Of a DNA stretch of 64,000 bases, positions 22,310-31,948 are shown piece after piece. Origin of the DNA: Gonatopus flavifemur. Taxonomy: Eukaryota > Arthropoda > Insecta > Hymenoptera > Dryinidae. Where the stretch lies: NCBI GenBank assembly GCA_018340375.1, contig JAFFJZ010000001.1, positions 68,254,001 to 68,318,000 on the forward strand. The letters run 5' to 3'. The notes under the pieces are model-generated. The model was given only the letters and a program-made list of their open reading frames with translations, did no database searches and had not been told where the DNA came from. The position numbers were made by a program, and so were the translations under genes. Every line of letters starts with the position of its first letter. The stretch's first letter is position 1.

Positions 22310-24847
22310 CCCGACTGGAAATTGTCATCAGGTTAACCCAACATTTGATGAGGACCTGACAAGGTCATCCGAAATAAGGCATACCCGTTACGGTCCTGAT
22401 CGGGATTAGGTGTGGATGACTCACGTATGGATGACCTCATTTGGTCCTAGTCAGGATTTCCTCAAATTATCCTGAAAAGGTCGAAGTAGGTTTTCCTCGC
22501 TGTATCCGCATCAGGACCTCATTCGGTCATCCTAAGATCATGGACATAGTTTGATAAACTGAATACAAGAATGTACAGACTTGATTTCAGATTGTACACT
22601 CTTTGATTAAACAAATTTTCCTTCAATAAGAAGAACATGTTTGAACGATTTTCAACTGTGCCTGTTTTTAAATTCAATCCCTTCATTCCGAACACATTAC
22701 CTACTTCTGAAAACTGTTGAACAATTTGTTCAATCTATTCTCAATGTGAATTGAAAACTAACTATTTGGGTTTTAATTAGGCGGAACTTATGAAAATTTC
22801 ACAAGATTTTCCACGTTATGCATACAGCGAAAAAAACTTAGCAAACGTTCAACCATCACCAGCGAAATAAGTATTTCATTTAACTTATCACAATTCTCAT
22901 AAGGTTGATTTATTGACTATTCAGCATCATTTTTCTTTCCTACACATCACATCATCTGAGTATTATTCAAAGAGTATATATGAACTAAATGAATATGTGT
23001 TTCGTCATAATCAAATATAAGTTTCGAACAAGTACTCTTCTTTCGTTATTTCTTGATTAATACGCATAAAAAAATCTGTTATTGAGTGCAAAATGAATTA
23101 TTGAATCAGTTATCACTGCTGTAATATGTAAAAAATCATAAGTTGCTGATGTGGTGACAATTAATTCTATTCAAATATACGATAATATCAACAACGACAA
23201 TATCTATATCAATATTAATTCACATCAGTATTTCTCGGAAAAAACTCAGTAATCCCAATCATTTTGTAATAATAAAGGTCATGAAGAACTCATTCGATCA
23301 AAAATATTTCAAGCGAATGTTCAAAATGAAATGCAAAAAACTTGAATTATTCACTTTCAGCTCGACGGATGGTTTTACTTTTCAAATTAAAGAGTACTCT
23401 TGAAGTTGAAATTTGTTAATTTCAGAAAAAAGCCTCATTTTCTGAGTCGAATTTGTTGTTAGGGTGATGATAAACTTGTAAGAAGAGTTTGAAAGTTGAG
23501 TGGAATCTATATTGATCAGGAAAGTCCAAATCGTGTGGCAAAAGTTAGAAAATCTGTCAACTTAGCTCACGGCGCATGGGCTTTTCTTCACTAAACCAAA
23601 TGCTGGCAGGAGAAATTCATCAAAATATAGTGGATTCAAAGTGATGTGAAGTAAGAGAGGACCGAAATATTCATTAGATTTTATTCGTTCTCATAAACGT
23701 TCTAAAACATAAGAAAAGACTATAGAAGATCCAAAGTGTCGTCTTCCCATATTTTTGTTCCAATAATGTTGTGTCATGTTCCTACAAATAAATGTTATTA
23801 TATTTATGAAACAGGTTCAATACACATGTTTTCTCAACCTAACACTAGTTACTGGTGAAAAGATACGAAAATGCACACTCAAAAATGCAAATCATTGAAA
23901 CAAAAATATTGAGAGACGATACATTGAGTCATACATAGCCTTACCATATTTATCAACATTTTTATAATAACTAATAAAATTCAATGCATGTATCTGTCCT
24001 CTCTTACTTCACATCACTTTGAATTCACTAAACTTTTTAGTAAAGAAAAGCTGATAGAATACCCATACGCTGTCAGCTAAGTTGACAGATTTTCTAACTT
24101 TTGCCACACGATTTGGACTTTCCTGATCAATATAGATTCCACTCAACTTTCAAACTCTTCCTACAAGTTTATTATCACCCTAACAACAAATTCAACTCAG
24201 AAGATAAGGCTTTTTTCTCAAATTTGAAAATTTCAACTCCAAGAGTGCTCTTCAATTTGAAAAATAAAACCATCCGACGAGCTGCAAGTGAATAATTCAA
24301 GTTTTTTGTTATTCATTTTGAACATTCTTTTGACATATTTTTGATCAAATGAGTTCTTCATGACTCATATTTCTTACAAAATCAATATGATCTCTGAGTT
24401 TTTGCCTAGAAGTGCTGATGTAAGTATTTGAAGAAAATTCATTTTCACTGCATCAACAAATTACGATTTTTTGACACGTTACAACAGCTATGACTGATTT
24501 ACTTAATCATTTTGCACTTACTAACAGACTTTTTGATACACATTATTCAAGAAATAACCACCACACATTTCACAAAAATAATTCATCCATTTGTTGATCA
24601 CATAAATTTAACCTCACATCTGTCAACCGAACTGCAATTTTCACACAGGCTCATAGATTAGTTTTGATTTATTTTTGAGGTTTTAGTAAGGAATTCCTCA
24701 CAAAATCCTAATTAGTCTTTCCTGATGGGGTCCTCATAATAGTGCAGCGTGACATGACTTGTTAGGTCCTGATGAGGTTGCCTTATTAGGACCTGATCTG
24801 GATCAAGGTTTACCTGATCTGGTCCATGGGGTAAATTTCTAGTCGGG
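22310..24847. mobile_element. 2.5-kb foldback element with CCCGACTRGAAATT ends
   Basis: Ends CCCGACTGGAAATT and AATTTCTAGTCGGG are inverses. Long inverted arms (best at 23380-23661 against 23998-24300) flank a loop of about 335 bp. The left arm is about 500 bp longer than the right. Outer parts repeat the words ATCAGGTCCT and AGGACCTGAT. It sits inside the Helitron helicase, between GKPLI and KAPVGKT. Removing it with one copy of AA (22308-22309 or 24848-24849) restores one reading frame, suggesting a 2-bp target duplication. No transposase frame is present. Confidence 0.75.
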
Positions 24848-26516
24848 AATCAGCGGTTTCCCAACGCGGAAGCAGGCCACGTATAGTTAGTTGTCCATGT
24901 GAGAAGCAAGGGTTTTCTAACTCTAATCCGCACACTTGCAAGGATCGCATTGTCCTTGCGCTTTATTGATGGTCATTGCGAATGCGAGTTGAATTTTCCA
25001 TTCAAAATTGTGGCTTCGATAATATTGTTCATTAACTTCTTCCCTAAGAGTCGGGTACCCTGGTTAAAAAATCTAAAAAAACCTAAGTATTTTTCAAGTA
25101 AATGTTTTCAAATTATTCAGGATCTGTTTAGACTACTTAGGAACCGAGATTTGACACAAGTAGAGAGTTTCCAATCACTTAGGATTCTTTTCCGACTCAC
25201 AGTTGATTCCGCCGGCTTCCGCACTACACACGTAGGCAGTTTAGGTTTACTTAGGTATTATTTGGACTATACTGTGATTCCGTTTATTTCCGTGTGGAAG
25301 TAAAAAAACTGTTTCCGTACACTTCCACTCTATTTGCGAACTTGGGAACATTTTAGGTTCCAATCTGCTTCCGTTCACTTATGAAAAATCGGAAATGAAA
25401 TTTTGTAAAGTGTTTACGTATACTGTAAATTAATTCACTTCCGCGACTTTACGCTGAGACCTAAAGAGGATACTTCAGTTTATTTATGCTTTGTTTCCGC
25501 ACTGATGAACTTGGGAGGAGTTATGAATAAAATGCATATAATGTCTTCCTATTACTCGGGAACATTTTAGGTTCCAATCTGCTTCCGTTCACTTATGAAA
25601 AATCGGAAATGAAATTTTGAATAGTGTTTACGCGGTGTTTTGAATAGTGTTTAGCGAGCGGGAGAAATTTGTTTCATCAAAACTTGAAATGCACCTAAGT
25701 GAATTGATCAATGAAATACTGAAACAATCGGAAAACCGTTGATTGACTTCATCCGGAAGTAACTCCTGAATCGAAGGTTTAGTTTTAGTTATGAAATTTC
25801 CGAGACAAAAACTCCTAGTAAGTCGGAAGTAGTCGTAAAAAAATTTTTTGTTTAGTTTTTTTGAAGTAGATGTTTTCAAATCACTTAGGATCTCTTCCGA
25901 GTACTTCCGAACGAAGATTTTACACATGTAGGGAGTTTCTACTTGGGATTTTCTTCCACATGATAATTGATCCCGCCGATTTCCGCAATCCACACGTAAA
26001 GAGTTTAGGTTTACTTACGTATGACTTGCACTAAACTATGGTTCCGTTCATTTCCGCGTAGGTGCAAGAAAACTGTTCCCATGCATTTCCAATTTATTTT
26101 CGCACGGATATATTTGGGCGTAGTTAAGTTTACTGACCGCGTAGATGGCTTCTAATTACTTAGTTGTATCTTAGGTTCCAATCTGTTCAGGTGTACTTAT
26201 GAAAAATCGGAAAGAAAATTTTGACAAATGTTAACGGTGTCATGTGACCTGATCCCTGGTCAAAGAGACTAAACAAACCTGAACAAAAAAATTTTTTTAC
26301 GGCTACTTCCGACTTACTAGGTGTTTTTATCTCGGAAATTTCATAACTAAAACTGAACCTTTGATTTAGGAGTTACTTCCGGATGAAGGCAATCAACGGT
26401 TTTCCGATGGTTTCAGTATTTCATTGATCAATTCACTTAGGTGCATTTCAAGTTTTGATGAAACAAATTTCGCCCACTCGGTAAACACGGTTCAAAACAC
26501 CGCGTAAACACTATTC

Positions 26517-27360
26517 AAAATTTCATTTCCGATTTTTCACAAGTGAACGGAAGCAGATGGGAACCTAAAATGTTTCCGAGTAATAGGAAGACATTATATG
26601 GATTTTATTCATAACTCCTCCCAAGTTCATCAGGGCGGAAACAAAGCATAAATGAACCGAAATATCCTCTTTAGATCTCAGCGTAAAGTCGCGGAAGTGA
26701 ATTCATTCACAGTATACGTAAACACTTTTCAAAATTTCATTTCTGATTTTTCATAAGTGAACGGAAGTAGATTAGAATCTCAAATACTTCCAAGTAATAG
26801 AAAAACAGTATGTGCATATTATTCATAACTTCTTCCAAGTTCATCGAGCCGGAAACAAAGCATCAGTAAACCGAAGTATTCTCTTTAGGTCTCAGCGTAA
26901 AGTCGCGGAAGTGAATTAATTCACAGTATGCGTAAACACTTTTTAAAATTTCATTTCCGATTTTTCATAAGTACACCTACACAGATTGGAACCTAAGATG
27001 TATCTAAGTAATAAGAAATCATCCACGCGGTTAGTAAACTCAAGTACCTCCAAGTATATTTGTGCGGAAATAGATCGGAAATACATGGAAACTGTGTTTT
27101 TAGGTCTGAACGGAAGTCCGCGGAAGTTGATCAGGTCATATGACACCGTAAACATTTCTCAAAATTCCATTTCCGATTTTTCATAAGTAAACCTAAACAA
27201 ATTGGTACCTAAGATGTATCTAAGTAATTGAAGGTCATTTACGCGGTCAATAAACGTAACTACTCCCGAGTATATTCGTGCGGAAATAAATTGGAAATGC
27301 ATGGAAACAGTTTTCTTGCATCTACACGGAAATGAACCGAAACAGAATCACGCATGCGTG
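26517..27360. repeat. Tandem array of about 214-bp units inside the 25060-27920 element
   Basis: The motif AAATTTCATTTCCGATTTTT followed by CATAAGTGAACGGAAG-type sequence starts at about 26517, 26730, 26944 and 27160, a period of 213-216 bp. The units also share CGTAAAGTCGCGGAAGTGAA. Inverted copies occur at about 25380 and 25597 (217 bp apart) and near 26201. Confidence 0.75.
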
Positions 27361-27420
27361 ATCAAACTTCCGATCAGCTGTACAATATCTGAGACAATAT
27401 TTGCCCTTGGAGCAGCGTTT

Positions 27421-27497
27421 TAGGATAGCTTAGAGGTTGAGTAGGTAGGTCTTATAGGTAGATAGGTTCGGTAAGAGTTCAAATCCCCTTTAGGTAG
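27421..27497 (+). repeat. tRNA-like (SINE-type) segment within the 25060-27920 element
   Basis: An A-box-like TAGCTTAGAGGTTGAG (27426-27441) is followed about 35 bp later by a B-box-like AGAGTTCAAATCCC (27474-27487), the layout of a RNA polymerase III tRNA-type promoter. A clean cloverleaf is not apparent, so a tRNA-derived SINE piece or tRNA pseudogene is more likely than a functional tRNA. Confidence 0.45.
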
Positions 27498-27964
27498 GAA
27501 TGAATTTATCCTCATTTCCAAGTGGAATGCAACAATTTGGGTGTCCACAAATTCACAGAATGTATCGAGTGTTTGAATTTATTTTCATTTTCATTTTTGC
27601 TCCAGTTATTGGTAAATCCGATGTTGAATTTCAAATAAATTATTTTTCCAAATGCGGAACGAAACCTAAAAAATCCAGTTTCTCAATTGCGGAAGTGAGC
27701 GGAAAAAATTTGTTTCATCAAAACTTGAAATGCACCTAAGTGAATTGATCAATGAAATACTGAAACAATCGGAAAGCCGTTGATTGCCTTTATCCGGAAG
27801 TAACTCCTAAATCAAAGGTTTAGTTTTAGTTATGAAATTTCCGAGACAAAAACACCTAGTACGTCGGAAGTAGTCATAACAAAAATTTTTTGTTTAGGTT
27901 TGTTTAGTTTTTTTGACCAGGGTACCATTCCAAATCATGGATTCCATTTATATATATATATATA

Positions 27965-29257
27965 CGAGGGTGGATTGATAAGTTTCCGGCCTGACCAAGA
28001 GATGGCGCCATTAGGCCTACCTTGAGGTGGCGTTCTATAGTACCATCCTTAGATAGCTTGTAGCTATAGTTTCAGTCCGATCGTCATGTTAGTTTAGTTT
28101 TGAGAGCACGCTGACCAAGACGCCTCTGTGTTTTTCGTAAAAATGGAAAAGCTGGAAAATCGTGCTGTCATCAAATACTTTTATTTGAAGGGGTTAACGC
28201 CGAAGGAAATTAAAGAAGAGATGGACTCAACACTGGGGACATCCTCCCCATCATATTCAACCGTTAAGCAGTGGGTTTCCGAGTTTAAAAAGGGTCGTGT
28301 GAGCACCTCTGATGAGCCTCGCTCAGGACGCCCCATTGAGGTCACAACTCCAGATATGATCGAAAAAATCCATCAAATAGTGCTGAAAGATCGCAGATTA
28401 AAAGTTCGTGAGATAGCTGAGACCTGTAAGATGTCATATGAACGTGTACATAATATTTTGCACCAACATTTGTATATGGAAAAGCTCTGTGCAAGATGGG
28501 TGCCGCGTTTGCTAACAGTCGACCAAAAATTGATTCGAAAGAACATTTCTACCGCCAATTTGGCGTTGTATAAGCGTAATCCAAGCGAATTTTTGCGTCG
28601 ATTCGTAACCGTTGACGAAACTTGGGTCCACCACTACACTCCTGAAACCAAAGAACAGTCTAAACAGTGGATTGGACCAGGGAACCAACTCCAAAGAAGG
28701 CAAAAACAATTTTTTCGGCGAACAAGGTTATGGCTACTGTTTTTTGGGATGCAAGAGGTATTATATACATTGATTACCTTGAAAAGGGTAAAACTATCAC
28801 TGGTCAATACTACGCAGACTTATTGCAACGTTTGAGCCACGAAGTGAAAATTAAACGACCTCATCTGGCGAAGAAAAAAATCTTGTTTCATCACGATAAC
28901 GCACCAGCGCACACGTCAATCGTTGCGATGGCTAAAATCAACGATCTGAAGTTTGAATTAATGCCGCACCCTCCCTACTCTCCAGACCTAGCCCCGAGTG
29001 ACTATTATCTGTTTCCTAACCTCAAAAAATGGCTTGGCGGTAAGAGATTTGCGGACAATGAAGAAGTAATCGAAGCTGTAAATGGGTATTTTGAGGAGCT
29101 TGACGAATCAGTCTATAGAGATGGCATTACTAGACTAGAACACCGCTATGAGAAATGTATCAGCCTTGGAGGAGATTATGTTGAGAAATAAAAAAAAAAA
29201 AATTCTTAAAAACGTTGTTTTTCTTGGTCAGGCCGGAAACTTATCAATCCACCCTCG
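27965..29257 (+). mobile_element. Mariner transposon, 1293 bp, inactivated
   Basis: Near-perfect 35-bp inverted repeats at 27965-27999 and 29223-29257 (CGAGGGTGGATTGATAAGTT and so on) are flanked by TA (27963-27964 and 29258-29259). It landed in a TA run of the Helitron. It encodes a transposase of a different mariner lineage from the one at 5372-6409. Confidence 0.9.
28143..29191 (+). pseudogene. Mariner transposase with a one-base frameshift
   Basis: The frame starts [18 protein letters not shown] and includes the N-terminal helix-turn-helix domain ([24 protein letters not shown]), ARWVPRLL and the first catalytic Asp in [10 protein letters not shown]. It leaves frame at a short G run (28680-28682). 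The rest continues in another frame: [15 protein letters not shown], the second Asp in LFHHDNAPAHTS, the third in YSPDLAPSDYYLF, and an end at 29191. Apart from this one apparent base loss no stop is seen, so it decayed recently. The transposase of this copy would be truncated at about 190 residues. Confidence 0.9.
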
Positions 29258-29573
29258 TATATTTAAAATTCCACCAAAATTAAGGGAGCCTCAGGGGGAA
29301 TATTTTAACATGACTGATTTTATTTCCACTAATTACGCTAAACACAAAAAACTGGGTTGGTCTACCATAGTTAATTCAAATGTTATAAGCACTAGGGCCT
29401 ATGACATGTTTAACCCCACAATATTAGCCCTTCTGTTAAAATTCCTGGTCAGATCATTTCCTTCGCCGATGATGTTACACAACATATTCCCAAAGTTTCA
29501 TCCCGATCGGTCAAGTAGTTTTGAAATGCATAGGGAACATATATACAGACATTCATTTATATTTATATATAGA

Positions 29574-30711
29574 TTCCAAAATTCATCATCTCAAAAGTAA
29601 GAAAGTAAGCGAAGAAAGATCCATATCCAGTGTGATCGATTTTCCCTTTGACCAGGCTCTGACGAAAAGAAGTGTCGCTGAAATTGGAAGTGAATGTATA
29701 TTGAGAGTCATTTCATGCTTTTGGAGTGTGGAAGTGACACTCCCCTGTGTGAGATCATTGTATATTTTCACTGAAGATATATTGGGAAAGATCGCTACGT
29801 GTAGATTGGCGGAGATCGTACTTTCCTATATTACACGTACAACCTAATGCGTGACGATAAATTCCAAGGATAGAACATGACACTTTGGAAGGCGCATGGG
29901 ATCAACATTTCTTCCAATCTTTGCGCCGGTGAAGATAAAACACGTGTGTCTTCTATGGAAATTATCTTTCACTTGGCGATCGACGGAGCTGTGTTGTCGG
30001 TAAAAATAAAATTACATGTCACGAGATATAGTGATCTCTTGAAAATGTTGGAATTTATTCAAGATAATTATGCTCGGATGAATTCATAATTATTCGGAGT
30101 GACATACGTTGAATACCATGTTTTGAGTGCACTGCAAACCGTGACATTTGGGACACGCCTAAATATTCTTACCGGAAAAAAAATATTTCATATTACGATT
30201 TATTTCTTGCTCAATCTTGCTTCAAATTTCACCCCGTAGCCTCAGGTCTGAAACAATGTGGAATATGCATAGAAAATTCCTTGAACCTCTGAAATCTTGA
30301 GGCTCCATCGATGAAGATTTTTCAATTTGTTGGAATTTAATCTCTCAAGTTATTCTATTTTTCACCATTAAAGTTCACGACTTCTTTCGTACTTGACGAG
30401 TGCTCTTTTTTAATGTCCCTGATAACGCCTTTGATTGATAATATATATTCTCTCTTCAGTTATAATAAGCTTCGAATCGTACAGCAAGTATATATGTTTC
30501 CTTATTGAACCAACAACGTTCCACGCATTCACAATTGTTAAATGCATTTCAATTTAAGTCACAAAATTCAAATATCGTGCAAGTGTGCATGGTGAATTAA
30601 AAATTAATTGAAGATTTTGTTTGCATTGAATTCGGTGCGTTGATCTTTCAACAAGTACAAGCAGTTTATTTTGAATTAAATATCATTCAATTTCAATTCT
30701 ATATTCCGGAA
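29574..30711. other. No gene recognised
   Basis: Open frames at 29521-29847 and 29877-30089 have no domain I can name and no matching splice structure. No element ends were seen. Confidence 0.35.
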
Positions 30712-30953
30712 CCCACACAGCACTCGTCGTCTAAAAGATATCTTCAAGAACGTTTTTAGGAACCTTTTAGCAATTTCTGAAAGATGTCTTTTAAGAAATG
30801 CGAAAAGGTTGCTGGAAACGTTCTTGAAGATATCTTTTAGAAATAAGAACAGTTTAAGACTTCTAAAAGATGTCTATTCATGTTGCATAAGACTTCTTGC
30901 ATTGTTCTTGATTATTTCTGAAGATATCTTTCAGACAACGAGTGCTGTGTGGG
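30712..30953. mobile_element. 242-bp MITE with CCCACACAGCACTCGT ends
   Basis: Ends CCCACACAGCACTCG and CGAGTGCTGTGTGGG are inverses, followed inside by AAAGATATCTTCA / TGAAGATATCTTT. The interior repeats the words TCTAAAAGATATCTT and TTCTTGAAGATATC. A second copy is at 36490-36709, and a larger relative at 51079-52017. Confidence 0.75.
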
Positions 30954-31312
30954 AATGGGAGGGATCATAGATTTTTCGAGTGAAGCCGAATGTGGCATTG
31001 ACAAGACGTTGACATCGAAATCTCATCAACATTTTCAGCTCGATCGATTCGATTCCTAGTCGTTAGAATTCAAAATTGAGATGTATTCTGCCGGGAAAGG
31101 AGAGACTGTGGCAGGGATGGACAATTCAGGGAGTACTTTTGTACTCCTGAAATATTTTCAGTTGGAAATACTTTTTGTGAATCACATATAAAGATATATT
31201 TATAAGGAATAAAAAGTCTGGGAACCACTGAAAATATTGCAGGGGGAGTTCGAAAGTACTCCCAGGCTACACATCCCTGTATTTAATTGATTACAAATGT
31301 CTGATAATACTG

Positions 31313-31575
31313 CTCTCTAAATCTGGAAGAGGGAAAAATCATTCGTTTCACTCTAATGAGTCTCAGAAGTGAGCCAGTTCGCTTCGAGTGGGATTTTCAC
31401 ACGTTCCAAGTGGACTGCTTCTACTCTTTTAAACTGAGAAATTCACTCTAGAATTGGAGTGGCTGTGAGTTTATAACTTCAAACCTTAGATTATTACTCT
31501 AAAAGACTGGAAATTCCACTCGAAATTACGACAGGCTCACTTTTGGCTGGCTAAAGAGTGTGAAATACCACTCGA
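31313..31575. mobile_element. MITE with CTCTCTAAATCT end and ACTC/GAGT words
   Basis: Starts CTCTCTAAATCTGGAAGAG and shares long blocks with 46095-46334 (AGAAGTGAGCC, CGCTTCGAGTGG, CGACAGGCTCACTT). The interior repeats ACTC / GAGT words. The right end has lost the AGATTTAGAGAG terminus. Confidence 0.6.
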
Positions 31576-31948
31576 ACAGCAAATTCCGGAAAATAATCGC
31601 AGAATTTCTTCTCAAGAATGATAGAAATTACTTTTCTTTCGTGAATACGCGGAAACGATTTCTATGGTAATGAAAATGGTAAATATGTGCATATGCAAAA
31701 CGCATATAATGACTTTTTCATACAATTTTGCATACAATGATATTTTTTTCGTTGATAGTGCATATTTTAGTGTACAATGTAAAGAGTTTCCGAAATTGGA
31801 GAAATGAATAGTGGATTTGAGCAATAATCGGAATTTCAAACTTTGAGGTATCATCAAATTCTTTTCCTAAGAGATTCTTCATACAGGTGTATTCTGGAAA
31901 CTTCACTGCCAGACCCCAAGGTTTCAATACAGCAGCGTCTTCAACTGA

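Larger units (their letters stand above)
25060..27920. mobile_element. 2.9-kb element with CTGGTYAAAAAA ends and a GGTACC target duplication
   Basis: Ends CTGGTTAAAAAATC and its near inverse TTTTTTTGACCAG lie next to GGTACC on both sides (25054-25059 and 27921-27926). Only one GGTACC belongs to the host Helitron, where it encodes Gly-Thr of the NGTRL motif, so the second copy is a target duplication. Inside, a block of about 250 bp starting AAATTTGTTTCATCAAAAC occurs three times (25660-25860, inverted at 26290-26475, direct at 27710-27900), and there is a tandem array. No transposase frame was found. The superfamily is unclear. Confidence 0.75.
22246..29290 (-). pseudogene. Helitron PIF1-type helicase C-terminal remnant, in pieces
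   Basis: Reading the minus strand across the insertions gives recognisable Helitron helicase C-terminal motifs: EAPLILV (about 29290-29258, weak), then WNGT next to 27926, GTRLLGKKLMNNIIEATILNG (25059-25000), LAFAMTINKAQGQ, SLQVCGLELENPCFSHGQL, YVACFRVGKPLI (to 24848), and KAPVGKTRNIVYPPALE followed by a stop at 22246-22248. The Helitron helicase unwinds DNA during rolling-circle transposition. This copy cannot be active: a block is missing between ATILNG and LAFAM, there are small frameshifts near AQGQ and HGQL, and the Rep domain is absent. Confidence 0.8.
22114..29573 (-). mobile_element. Decayed Helitron split by three later insertions
   Basis: On the minus strand the element starts near 29573 with TCTATATATAAATATAAATG and a following CTACTTGACCGATCGGGATG, the usual start of insect Helitrons. 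It ends near 22114 with GCAACGCGCGACGGGTCAGC plus TA, a typical Helitron 3' end, though the final CTRR is imperfect. Between them are only pieces of helicase: 29290-29258, 27964-27921, 25059-24848 and 22309-22246. The rest is three insertions (22310-24847, 25060-27920, 27965-29257). Without them the Helitron is roughly 0.8 kb, so it was already internally deleted and non-autonomous before it was hit. Confidence 0.7.

Noticed and set aside
29521..30089. Frames of 108 and 70 aa downstream of the Helitron
   Set aside because: No motif, no start context and no matching exons; the first overlaps the Helitron terminus.
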